From Rhynchopus sp. YZ270_cl-10 (lineage: Eukaryota; Euglenozoa; Diplonemea; Diplonemida; Diplonemidae): a DNA stretch of 64,000 nt. Position numbers and translations under genes: made by a program. Below, piece after piece: positions 10,864 to 21,322 of the stretch (positions are counted from its first letter, which is position 1; the number at the start of each line of letters is the position of its first letter). The DNA is taken from contig OZ037923.1 of the NCBI GenBank assembly GCA_964035575.1, forward strand, positions 186,001 to 250,000. The letters are read 5' to 3'. The notes under the pieces were generated by a model. It saw only the letters and a list, made by a program, of their open reading frames with translations, searched no databases and was not told the DNA's origin.

Positions 10864-10951
10864 AAATAGTTATTAATCACAGAAGGAAGTGCGCAAGGGA
10901 CGAGAGGGAGAGAGGGAGAAAGATCGGGTCATAGGTATAGCAGGGCAGGCA

Positions 10952-11054
10952 GTCCACCTGATTTGCCTGAAATTTGGGTAGTGTTTGGTGGTCTTGAAAG
11001 TGGTTTTCACAGCACCAAATTCCACTCAAAATTTCAGGCAAAAATCAGATGGGG
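10952..11054. mobile_element. MITE-like inverted repeat, family also at 47169-47273
   Basis: Ends ccacctgatttgcctgaaat and inverse atttcaggcaaaaatcag with a tttggtgg-type centre. A second copy with the same ends and centre lies at 47169-47273; a third, interrupted copy may span 33548-34845. Confidence 0.65.
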
Positions 11055-12469
11055 GGTACAACAACGTAAAACACGGCTGTACAGTGTGTTCTCAATTTGC
11101 ATTCTGAGGGTAAAAATGCAAAAAATGCAAAAAATAACTACCGGTAAAATAAATCCGGAAATAAAAAAAATCACGGTACACGGGAGAACGGTAGAAGCAT
11201 AGGGCAAAAGCTGAGAACAAAATATTTTTTTTTCTCGCGCTTTTTTCAATGTACCCTTTGTTGCTATTTACTTTGAGCGGGCAGTGAAAAGGGGATGGAG
11301 AGGCGGTATTGAGGACGTTAGAAAAAAAAACTAGAGAAGTTGAAAAGTGCAAAGTGCTCACCGTGCATCGGCTGGCGCAAGGACACATGGTTCTCCGCTC
11401 ACAAAGTAGTGTGCGTAAAAATGATTAAGATATTATTTTCAATCGAAAGATGGAGTTTTTTTTGTCCGTAAAAAATATTAAAAAAAATGAAGTTGATAAT
11501 GCAAAACGCCCTCTCTGGGGCGCAGGTATCGACACTCCGTGGGGGTTATCGAACCCCCCTCTCGGAGTGTTGTGCTTTTGGGAGTTGCCAAAAAAAAGAA
11601 AGGTGCGTAAAATGGTTACAAAAGCCATAAGATGGTGGTAAGCTTCCCCCCATTTTTTTGCTTTTTGGTCACCTTTCAAGACAAAAGAAAAGTTGAAAAA
11701 TTCATATGTCTCGCATGGCATACAGCTCTTCCGGTACATCAAAGGTTCATGTGTAACATTTATTCTTTTCTTCTCGTCGCAAAAAAAAAAAAAAAAAACA
11801 GGGGGTGGCAGATGACCCGGAGGCCCTCATTGCGTTTTGTCACCGTAGAAAAGAAGGAGTGGATTAGGAATAGAAAAAAAATTATGTTGTTATAGACTAT
11901 GAGTAGTCGTAATACAATTTCGAGCCAAGTTTTTTTTTTTTTTTTTTGCGATCCAGGGTGTTTTCCAGGATCTGACATTTTATTTTTTGGGTGGCATATT
12001 TTTTTTTTTCAGGCCAAAAAAAATTCTCCCGCGCGGAAGGCCCCTCTTAAACACTGTACATGATTTACCCAAACAGGGCTTCCGCTTGGTTTTTGGTCTC
12101 AAAATTTGGCCCCCCCCGAGCTTTCTCCGGGCCCTAGCGGTCGTCGCGCGCGCGACTACCTGCCAATCACAGGAAGGAGAGGGAGGGAGGTAGGCGCCGC
12201 AGGCGGAAAAAATTGCACTATTCACAATTTTGGCAATGTGCTTTTGTCTTTATGAAGACAGTAAGAGCGCCGCAGGCGCACGGTACGCTACTTTTGCCCT
12301 ATTTACTTTGGCTTGTGAAGGTGGCGGAGGCTGAACGGCTCGTGAAGGAAGCTGAGACGGTGATGATGTTTGTTGGATAGCTGCAGGCAATTCGAGCAAC
12401 TCAGCGAGCCACGTGCTCTCCATGGTGGGGTCACAGGTCATACAACACTCAAAAAAAAAGAAGACAATC
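11055..12469. other. Gene-free spacer with dispersed repeats
   Basis: Two copies of the SINE-like motif gttga[aa/ta].[g]tgcaaa (11338-11420 and 11488-11575); the second contains a near-perfect hairpin (cactccg ... cggagtg around ggggtt/aacccc). At 12190-12300 a palindromic gcgccgcaggcgc word is followed by acggtacgctactttt, a dispersed motif seen again at 34211 and 46838. No gene seen. Confidence 0.5.
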
Positions 12470-12535
12470 TTGGGTGGCATATATGCCACCCAAAAACCAC
12501 CCCAAAAATCTTGGGTGGCATGTCATGCCACCCAA
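12470..12535. repeat. Two perfect short palindromes in tandem
   Basis: 12470-12493 is a perfect 24-bp palindrome built on ttgggtggcat, and 12511-12535 is a 25-bp palindrome on the same word with one central base. A half-copy of the word lies at about 11987-11999. Confidence 0.85.
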
Positions 12536-12644
12536 AACCACCGTGGAAAACACTCTGCCGATCAACGAAAAATTCTTTTTCTGATTTCGTTTCTTTCTTT
12601 ATCAGACTAGCTAAAACTCAGATATCAGTTTTTATTTTTGTAAC

Positions 12645-12700
12645 ATGGTGCTTTTTTCGGAAATCGGTTAACGACCTGTCAGCGACCTGTCAATATCGTC
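12645..12700. repeat. Inverted copy of the 6566-6640 repeat
   Basis: Reads cggttaacgacctgtcagcg and onward; the reverse complement lies at 6566-6640, sharing ggtgctttt at one side and caatatcg at the other. Confidence 0.65.
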
Positions 12701-12784
12701 TCATCCCGGAGCACCATAACAGGGGGGTTTTTTTTTCTTCTAAATACAAAAGCTTTGTGTATAGGAATAGCAAAAAAGTGTCGT

Positions 12785-14012
12785 CGTTCCACTCACCCCC
12801 CCCCCCTAGGGGAGGGTCACTGCACGTTAAATCTCTCGATAAATGCGATTTTTCCGATTTTGATCCTCAGAACCGCAGAAGTCCCCGAAAACTATACCAA
12901 ACCACCTAGGGGACCCAAAAAACGCACCAGCGCCCCAGTTTTGACACAGAAACACTCAGATAATGCCTGAAATGCAATTTTAAAAGAGTGCCTACAGAAC
13001 TTGTACCTGCCCACCCCTGTAGATAGAGCAACTCACACATCCATCACGCCTCAGTGTGAGCCAGGGGCCAGAAAAGCCCCCAAAGCCACATATTTTCACC
13101 CCAGAACCTATCCCGAGGGGTACCCAGCCTGTTTCGGGGTGTTTAGAGGGACTTGGTGGAACTTAGAACCATGTTTCAAAAAGGGTACAAGTACTTGGTC
13201 CCTTGAGAGGGCAAACCCTTGGCACAGTACTTGTACCCTTTTTGAAACATGGTTCTAAGTTCCACCAAGTCCCTCTAAACACCCCGAAACAGGCTGGGTA
13301 CCCCTCGGGATAGGTTCTGGGGTGAAAATATGTGGCTTTGGGGGCTTTTCTGGCCCCTGGCTCACACTGAGGCGTGATGGATGTGTGAGTTGCTCTATCT
13401 ACAGGGGGGGTGGGCAGGTACAAGTTGGTGGTCACTTTTAAAAAACGCAAAAAAGTCGCTCAGAAGTGGTCAGAAGTGCCCAAAACCGGGCGGAATTCGA
13501 TTTTTGGGGTCCAAATGGGCCTATGGTGTGGTTTTTTTTGACCTCAGGGGGTATTTTTTGATTTATTGCCTACTTCACGCTTTTTGACGGCTTCAGATAC
13601 CTTAGGGTGGGAAAACCCTTGGCACAGTACTTGTACCCTTTTTGAAACATGGTTCTAAGTTCCACCAAGTCCCTCTAAACACCCCGAAACAGGCTGGGTA
13701 CCCCTCGGGATAGGTTCTGGGGTGAAAATATGTGGCTTTGGGGGCTTTTCTGGCCCCTGGCCCACACTGAGGCGTGATGAATGTGTGATTTGCTCTATCT
13801 ACAGGGGTGGGCAGGTACAAGTTCTGTAGGCATTTTTTAAAAATTGCATTTCAGGCATCATCTGAGTGTTTCTGTGTCAAAACTGGGGCGCTGGTGCGTT
13901 TTTTGGGTCCCCTAGGTGGTTTGGTATAGTTTTCGGGGACTTCTGCGGTTCTGAGGATCAAAATCGGAAAAATCGCATTTATCGAGTACAGTGACCCTCC
14001 CCTACCCCCCCC
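12785..14012. mobile_element. Large foldback with a third, internal arm copy
   Basis: 12785-13199 and 13605-14012 are long inverted copies of each other (the words cccgaggggtacccagc, tttcggggtgtttagag, ccaccaagtccctctaaac occur in both senses). A third, shorter copy in the right-arm sense occupies 13208-13440. The identical predicted peptides in opposite frames (CFGVFRGTWWNLEPCF) reflect the repeat, not a gene. Confidence 0.85.
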
Positions 14013-14917
14013 CCTAGGCATACTGTGCAGGCGAGCCGTTTTTAGGCGAGTTTTTCGTTTTCCTGATTTTCAGGAAAAACTCGCCAAAAACTCGCCCTAC
14101 TCGCCCATTACTCGCCTATTACTCGCCAAAACTCGCCGAAAACTCGCCCTACTCGCCCATTACTCGCCTATTACTCGCCAAAACTCGCCAAAAACTCGCC
14201 AAAACTCGCCTAAACTCGCCAAAAACTCGCCTAAACTCGCCTAAAATCGCCCCAATTTGGGTGCAAATCCTGGTGCACATACGCACCTTGGGGGTGAAAA
14301 TGTGCACCAGGATGTGAAAATGGAGGGCGGGGGTGACTGATGACAACATGCCACTCGAAAACACACAAAAAAATTGAAATTGTGTCACTTGTACGTCTAA
14401 AGGCAACCATGTCACGGCAGTGGCTGACAGGCATGTATGTAAACATTTGCTCCAGGGGAAGATCCAGGCGTGCCATAGATCCCGGGGGACAAGACGTGCT
14501 ACAATCCGGAGGATGACGAAGACATGAACCGAGGCTACACTCGCTATACAACAATGTCCTCGCCATGCCGGTAAATGGCAACCCTGCAGGCCACCCCTTG
14601 GCGGTACTCCCCCACGACTACATCGCACCCATCTGTGCAAGCTTCATGGATCCGCAGAAGCTACAGCTGGACTGGTGGTACTGGTTGTGGAAGCCTACAA
14701 AGCAAACTGTAGAGGTCTTGTTCAAGTGGAACGAAAAAAATTTTCTCTTCAAAACTCAAATTTCCCTCATATTTTCGTGTGTACACTTTTCCCAAGGTAA
14801 AATCCCTACCAAAAAAAAAAAACTCGCCAAAACTCGCCCCCCAAAAATAGCCGAGTTTTAGGCGAGTTTTTGGCGAGTAGGCGAGTTTTTTTTACTCGCC
14901 CGCACAGTATGCCTAGG
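14013..14917. mobile_element. Inverted-repeat element with GGCGAGT subterminal repeats
   Basis: Ends cctaggcatactgtgc (14013-14028) and its inverse (14902-14917). Inside each end are many copies of actcgcc/ggcgagt. The centre, about 14370-14740, is unlike the arms and holds a plus-strand protein-like frame (with PHDYIAPICASFMDPQKLQL). Same design as the element at 35227-36123. Confidence 0.75.
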
Positions 14918-16118
14918 TGGGGGCAAAACCCCTATTTTTTTGAGGCATTTCGATTTTTTTGGATTTACGCGCAAAGTACCCGCAAACCACCGAAAATTTC
15001 GGGTCAGAGATGGTTTTGGGGTGTGGTTTGGGGGTGGGTGTTCTATAGGTGAGACACCCCAGAGATACAAAAAAATGGAAAAAAATAGCAAAAATAGACC
15101 ATTTTGGCCGTTTGGGCCATATTGGTCAAAATGGCCATTTTTGACCAATATTTCAAAAAAAAAGCAAAATTTTGTCATCATTAGGCCTGTCTGGGCACAA
15201 ATATGCCCCAAAAATGTCCCGCGAGTCCATTCCGACCTGTTTTGAACACATTTATCGCCCTTTTTGGTGTTTTTTTTGGTGTTTTGAGGTCAAAAAATAT
15301 CCCCTGACTATCCCCTGGCAGCCCTGGGCCGCGACTTGCGCCCTGCTTTTGGACCCCCTCTGGGCCAAAAAATGGGTGAAAACCCCCGAAAAAGCACTCC
15401 GGGAACCCAGATAGTTCCAAATATCCACTAGAAACCCACCCAAACACCTCAAAAACATGCCAGAAAAATATTTTCAAAAACACACTTTTTTCAAAAAGTT
15501 CATCTGGGCAGGTTCCATAATGACTTATTTGAAAAAGTGTGTTTTTGAAAATGTTTTTCTGGCATGTTTTTGAGGTGTTTGGGTGGGTTTCTAGTGGATA
15601 TTTGGAACTATCTGGGTTCCCGGAGTGCTTTTTCGGGGGTTTTCACCCATTTTTTGGCCCAGAGGGGGTCCAAAAGCAGGGCGCAAGTCGCGGCCCAGGG
15701 CTGCCAGGGGATAGTCAGGGGATAGTCAGGGGATCTTTTTTCACCTAAAAACGCCAAAAAACGGCCAAAAAAAGTACCTAAAGTGTCCAAAACAGGTCGG
15801 AATGGACTCACAGGACCTCCCTGGGGTAGTTTTGTGCCCAAGCAGCTGTCATGATGTCGAAATTTTGCTGTTTTTTTGATTTTTTTGTCCAAAAATGGTC
15901 ATTTTACCCAACATGGCCAAAACCGTCAAAAGGCCACTTTTTCACTATTTTTTTGCATTTTTTCATATTCTGAGGTGCCCTTATCATGGATTTTCGGGTC
16001 ACAGGGTGTTTCTGACCCATTTCTGGGGGTGTATGAGGGGTGGTTTGTGGGTACTTTGCGCGGAAGTCCAAAAAAGTCAAAATGCCTCACCCGTCCTGAA
16101 GGTTTTGCCCCCACCTAC
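14918..16118. mobile_element. Near-perfect palindrome of 1.2 kb
   Basis: The left arm (about 14918-15497) is repeated inverted in the right arm (about 15523-16118) with a spacer near 15498-15522. Both arms encode the same meaningless peptide in opposite directions. Starts ggtgggggcaaaacc; ends with the inverse. The palindrome abuts the previous two foldback units directly. Confidence 0.85.
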
Positions 16119-16421
16119 TGGGCCCCCCCCCCCCCCCTCCTTCTTGTGGTTGTTTGATGCGTTGACGCTTCCACGCCAATCCCTCGTTGCCGAACGACAC
16201 ACTTTCCGCCCACAAAGTAGTGTGCGTAAAAAGGGGGGTAGAAAGAGGGGGGGAAATTCGTGCATAAAAACGCTTCGCCCGGGACAAACTTAGTGGGTGT
16301 ACGGACACGAAGAAAAGTATTTTCATCATATGCAATCAATAAATTGATAGAAGAAAAGAAAAGAAAAAAATAGGGAAAAGCAAGGTTGATCGTACAAAAA
16401 TAAAACAAAATCAACGTAACG
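16119..16421. other. Left flank of the retroelement block
   Basis: Holds a poly-C run, the dispersed word cacaaagtagtgtgcgtaaaa (also at 11398), and gggaaa[a]gcaaggttgatcgtac, which recurs at about 30452-30475. It ends aacgcagagag leading into a GA run. Confidence 0.6.
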
Positions 16422-16442
16422 CAGAGAGAGAGAGAGAGAGAG
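16422..16442. repeat. (GA)n tract
   Basis: Short GA run directly before the retroelement terminal repeat; the same kind of run borders each later repeat copy. Confidence 0.9.
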
Positions 16443-17235
16443 GGAGATCTGAGATAGATAGAGAGTACCTAAAAGACCCGCGAAGGGCGAACAGCAATGA
16501 TGAAAACGGAGAGGAGGGAAGGGGGATACTTTTATCTCGAAATAGGCGCTACGATGAGGGGGGCGAATGTGGAAGCCGAAACAACCCAAAACAAATTCCA
16601 ACAAAAAATCTGATGAAGATGGTGTGGTGATTTGGTGGGGGTAGAGACTGAAACATAAACGGACCCCGGCCAACCAGGACAAAGCCTGAGGAAAATCAAA
16701 TAAATATTCTGCCAAATAGCAGTGTGCGTGCCATGTCAAATCAAAAGAACGGTAGTCTCTATCAAAGATCTCCCAACACGCAGCGAAGCTGCTCCGCTAA
16801 AGCGTGTTTCAGGGAGATCTGAGATAGATAGAGAGTACCTAAAAGACCCGCGAAGGGCGAACAGCAATGATGAAAACGGAGAGGAGGGAAGGGGGATACT
16901 TTTATCTCGAAATAGGCGCTACGATGAGGGGGGCGAATGTGGAAGCCGAAACAACCTCCTGACCCCGTCACGTAGAATATTTAAACCCGTAGGCCACGAG
17001 AGCATCCATCCCAACTACAAACAAAAACACAGGACCCCCGAGGGCCCAGAAAAAAGGCGGAGTGAACAAAAAACCAATGATACGACACCAAGCCTCAGCG
17101 GGCGCAGGCATCCAGAAATAAAACCAAAAGCCACTGCAAAAAACAGCGGACAAAAAACAGGGCAGGGAAACAGCTTTAATGAAAAACTGGAAGAAAAAAC
17201 AGAAGGTAATCTAAAATAAGAATAATCTAAGGACA

Positions 17236-18941
17236 TCACTCGTCCGACCACATAAAACCGCCACCGTCGACCACCACGCCGTCCGACGGGGGGTCGGCCC
17301 AGTCCTGCCCAGCGGTACCCCAGCGCGACAGCTCGTCCGCCGGCATACGGTCCGTCGCGATCCAGCGCGACAACATGCCCGCACCCGCCCCGTCAGTGAC
17401 CCGAAACAGGCGCTCCAAGACCGTGTTCCCTAACCTGACTGCACAGTGGCCCTTCTCCAGCACAGCAACCACCGCGGCGTTGTCCCCCACCACCAAAATC
17501 CTGCGGGCGCCACCACGTACAGCATGCAGCACGCCCCAGGCCATCGCCCGCAACTCCAAAATGAAAATATCCTCGACCGCGGACCACGTGCCCCACTTCC
17601 TGAAAGCGCGCCCGCCAGCAAGCGTCCGCACAATAAACCCCCACCCCTCGGGGCACGCGTCCGACCACACCACCGTGTCACACCCCTCCTCCGGCGACAG
17701 CTTCCACCTGGGGACGCGCCACACATCCGGCACCAATCGCCGCTCCACAAACACACGCAAGTCCGTCCGCATGCCCGCAGAGATCTGCACCGGGTCGTCC
17801 CAGTCAATCGCGCCCGCAGACACCTCGGCGCCCCGCGCACGAATCCACGCCAACATGTCCGGCACCCCGCAGAACCGGTCCCCCATCGCATACGTCGCCC
17901 AGATGACGGCCCCGATACCTTTCCACACTTCGCGCAGCGAGGGACCCGACGCCGACAGCAATACGTCCATCACGACACGGGCCTTCCGACGCCACTCCCC
18001 CGGCAGCCGCATTCTGCGCCCCCGCAAATCCCACTCAATCCCTGCGTAGGTACACACCTGTACCGGAGTGAGGGTCGACTTCTCGCGGTTCACCTCAGCG
18101 CCAACTTCGTCCGCTCTGCGCAGGAACCCCCGAAGCCGCGCAGACGCCTCACCCGCCGACTTCCCCAAAATGAGGTTGTCGTCTATCCACGCAGCAGCAC
18201 ACACACCCGCCATATCCCCGAGAAGCCCCAGCGACGTCTCCTGCGCAATCACCGCCGCCCACGACCACCCCATCGCCATGCGGGTAAGCTGCATGCGACG
18301 CGCACCCTGCCGCACACCAAAAAACTGCCCCACCTCCGCGGACAAAGGGAATTGCCAGAAAAACCCTTTAAAATCCGCCACGACTGCATGCGTAGCGCCC
18401 CCGCGTAGGATGAGTTCCGACAGCTCGTATGGTGTAGGGAGGCTGAACTTTGGCGGGGAGTGCATCGCCGTGTTCAACGGCCGTGCGTCAACGATGAGAC
18501 GCATCTTGCCGTTCGTCTTCGCCAGCGGAAACACAGACAGCCCACACACCGACGGGAAAGCTCGCTTCTCCGTGCGCAAAATCCCACTACCCACGCACGC
18601 CGCCAACATGCCGTCCTGGAGCTTGGAGGGCGGGCCCGGCATCGACACCCCAGACCCCGTCAGCTGCGCACGGAAAGTCGCAATGTCGTCAAGCATTGCG
18701 AACAACCTGGCCTTCGCCGGTACCAGTCGGCGGAGCGCCCCCAAATCAATCAGACCCGCCGGGAATGAGTCAAGCACCTGCCGCTTCACCCCAGATGGGC
18801 CACCCCAGACCCCAGCGACATCATCCAAGAGCACATGCGGAGGCGCCGCAGACGTCTCAACATCCGCCTCCACCACGTCATCCCCCTCGTCACGCACATA
18901 CTCCCCCAACGGGTACCCGTCCAACCCCCGGAACAACCAAC
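17236..18941 (-). CDS. Reverse transcriptase-RNase H region of copy A
   Basis: RT features seen: ADFKGFFWQFPL block, MGWSWA block and AWIDDN in place of YxDD; then an RNase H region starting VVWSDA with an ELRAMAW helix and DNAAV, ending ATDRMPADELSRW. These are the hallmarks of DIRS/Ngaro/VIPER-type enzymes. Confidence 0.85.
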
Positions 18942-19364
18942 CTACAGCGGCCGCTCCTGCAGGACGTCCAGCGTCGAGCGTGCCTTCCTGCGAGCCTCGG
19001 GCGCCGTACGCATGAGGTAACGCACCGTCGTTCTGGATGACGCGTGGCGCAGCGCGTCCCTCAGTCCGTCCACGCTCATCCCCCAGGATTGCAGGGCCTG
19101 CGCTGACCCCCTGCGAAGCGAGTGCGCCCAGGACCCTGCCGGCAGAGCCCCCACCACCCGACGCATGAGGCGCTGGTACTGCGTCTCGGTCGCTGCAAAC
19201 AACGGCGCGTCCTGTCCTTCCGCCAAGCGACGCGCGCGTGCCCATTCCACCACGTATTGGGTAAGCGTCCCGGGTGGCAAATACACCACGGGTGTCCAGC
19301 TCTTCTGCTGCTTCTCCTTCAGGGCGACTTCCAGCCCCGTCGCGCCCTCGTCTGTCACCTCCAC
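18942..19364 (-). CDS. Tyrosine recombinase, C-terminal part, copy A
   Basis: Contains HSLRRG and the RHAS...VRYL region of the catalytic domain. Only part of the gene is present. Confidence 0.8.
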   Translation of the reverse strand: MEVTDEGATGLEVALKEKQQKSWTPVVYLPPGTLTQYVVEWARARRLAEGQDAPLFAATETQYQRLMRRVVGALPAGSWAHSLRRGSAQALQSWGMSVDGLRDALRHASSRTTVRYLMRTAPEARRKARSTLDVLQERPL

Positions 19365-19625
19365 CTCCGCAGGTCGTTTAGTACGAGAAGTCCGGTGCTT
19401 TGCAATCCGGATTTCAGATCCAGGGAAAAGCAGTCTTCGTTCACGTCCTCACTAGTGCTCGGTGTGGGGTCCATGTGAAAAAGAAATTATTAACGTACAC
19501 TGACACTGTGTCGTTAGCTGAAGCAAAAAAGTGATTTATCATGGGGCGGACTACACGGCGCACCCATCTGAAGCTAAACAAAAAATAAAAAAGACCACGT
19601 GACAAAGTCTCAAACCATAAACCGT

Positions 19626-21320
19626 CTAAACCACCTCGGAGAACACGAACCCCTCACCGGAGGCTCTGATGTGCTGGCTGCGGAGGGGCGCCTTCTGTGA
19701 ATATCCGGCCGATTGCGTCCGTCGGGAGAGCTCGTCGGCGGGCATCACATCGGTTGCGATCCAACGTGTCTCGAGAGAAAAGGGATTCACGACATCATAC
19801 ATCTGTTGCAGGAAAAAGTTACCTACCCTGGTACGTGAGTGTCCTTTTCTCGCGCAGTGTGCCAGTCCCATGTTGTCCACCATGAGCAGCACTCCCCCTT
19901 CATCGTCGCCCTGCGCCATGGCAATCCCCTTCGCCGCCGCCGCTGCTTCGAGGGCGAATATCGCTGTGTGATCATGCACGCCACGCCATGTACCCCAGGC
20001 CTCCGACGCATACGCTTCTCCCCATTTCTGCCAAATCACCCCCCAGCCGGTAGTCGATGCATCAGTCCAGACGACCGTACGGAAGCGTTTCGGACGCACC
20101 GGGAGGGAGAACCACGCGCTAGTTGAAAGCGCCGCGTTCGTGGCCTCGTGGATCTGCACGTGCAGCTCGTCCGGAGTATCCACCGTGGACGTCCACGACC
20201 TCTCCCCCAGTGCGATCTGTCGTGCCCAGGTGCTCATGCAGGCCAGAACTGCAGGGAAGTAGCACAACGGCCTTGCCATCACGTGCGTCACGCGAAAGAA
20301 GACACCAAGCACCTGCCATACCTCCTGGAGGGAGTGAGTCCTGCCGGCGTTAAAAACGCGGACACGTCTCAGTTTCCCCCTGCGCCACTCCTCCGGGAAC
20401 CTGAAGGTGTTGTCGACTAGACACCACTGAACACCTATGTACGTCACGTATTGCTGTGGTGTCAGTGTGGACTTCTCGACGTTGATCTCCGCGTTGGCGA
20501 ACTCCGTCCTCCCCCGAAGCAGCGCCACTCGTGCCAATGTCTCCGCGTGCGTGTTACCGAAGATGATGATGTCGTCGAGGTACACTGCTGCGCCTACGTC
20601 CAGCAGCTTACCCACCAACGCCTCGGAGCCCTTCTGAGCGACGTATGGAGCGTACGACCAGCCCATGGGGAGGCGCAACCACCTGTACCACGTCCCCTCT
20701 CTACGGAAACAAAAGAAAGACGCCGTTTTGTCGCATAACGGCATCTGGTGGAACCACCCTTTCATGTCCACAATCGCAGCCCATCTCGCTTTGTGGTGAC
20801 GTAGCTTTTCGAATAATTGCGGTGGCGAGAAGAGAGAAAAACTTGGAGGTTTTGGCATGCGGTGGTTAACTGGCTTCCCGTTCACGATAGTTCGATGAAT
20901 GTGTCGTTGACGCTTTGGTGTCGTAAATATCTCCACCACCCCCCTAGCTGTGTCACTGCGCGCCATCTTCTTCACCACACCCGCCCGAACGCATTGCTCG
21001 ACGAAAGAAGGACGGAGATCGGTGTTGGGGCCCGGCACCGGGACCTTTGCCGTAAGGACTCTCGGAATCGCCTCCGGGTCGTCTAGCCAGTCGAGGAACG
21101 ATGTGCTGTGACCCGCCTCGCGCGCCAAAACCCTCATCTTCCTCACGTCAATGGTCCCAGCCGGGAAACTGTCCAGCTTCTCACGTATATTTCTAGCCGG
21201 AGAGGGAAAAAAGGAAGAAGATTGCGAGAGGTTGTATGCGTCGGATACGCAGTCCTCGTCATCGCTCTCGTCGTACCGCGCCGACATGAACGCAATCATG
21301 TTCGCCAGCGCGCCATGGTG
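19626..21320 (-). CDS. Reverse transcriptase-RNase H of copy C
   Basis: RT: DMKGWFHQMPL, MGWSYAPYVAQ and VYLDDI (YxDD-type VYLDD); RNase H: VVWTDASTTGWG, ALEAAAAAKG, VDNMGL; ends ATDVMPADELSRR. Same domain order as in copies A and B. Confidence 0.85.
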   Translation of the reverse strand, partial: HHGALANMIAFMSARYDESDDEDCVSDAYNLSQSSSFFPSPARNIREKLDSFPAGTIDVRKMRVLAREAGHSTSFLDWLDDPEAIPRVLTAKVPVPGPNTDLRPSFVEQCVRAGVVKKMARSDTARGVVEIFTTPKRQRHIHRTIVNGKPVNHRMPKPPSFSLFSPPQLFEKLRHHKARWAAIVDMKGWFHQMPLCDKTASFFCFRREGTWYRWLRLPMGWSYAPYVAQKGSEALVGKLLDVGAAVYLDDIIIFGNTHAETLARVALLRGRTEFANAEINVEKSTLTPQQYVTYIGVQWCLVDNTFRFPEEWRRGKLRRVRVFNAGRTHSLQEVWQVLGVFFRVTHVMARPLCYFPAVLACMSTWARQIALGERSWTSTVDTPDELHVQIHEATNAALSTSAWFSLPVRPKRFRTVVWTDASTTGWGVIWQKWGEAYASEAWGTWRGVHDHTAIFALEAAAAAKGIAMAQGDDEGGVLLMVDNMGLAHCARKGHSRTRVGNFFLQQMYDVVNPFSLETRWIATDVMPADELSRRTQSAGYSQKAPLRSQHIRASGEGFVFSEVV

Positions 21321-21322
21321 GT

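Larger units (their letters stand above)
16443..19375 (-). mobile_element. Incomplete VIPER/Ngaro-like tyrosine-recombinase retroelement (copy A)
   Basis: A fossil copy in minus orientation. Parts: full terminal repeat (16443-16813), partial repeat (16814-16966), reverse transcriptase-RNase H region (from 17236 leftmost) and the C-terminal piece of a tyrosine recombinase (18942-19364). The remainder of the element, including gag, is absent, so it is broken. By eye it is almost identical to copy B over the shared part, so it is young. Confidence 0.85.

Noticed and set aside
11488-11580. tRNA-like T-arm (ggttatcgaacc) as a tRNA gene
   Set aside because: No cloverleaf, wrong loop spacing; better explained as part of a SINE-like repeat.
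15181-15748. Two identical peptides in opposite frames
   Set aside because: Mirror copies of a palindrome arm, low-complexity; not genes.
17446-18408. Long plus-strand frames over the retroelement (also 18068-19015, 25620-26519, 26242-27189)
   Set aside because: Antisense of GC-rich RT sequence; no domain features, and the minus-strand frames have clear RT motifs.
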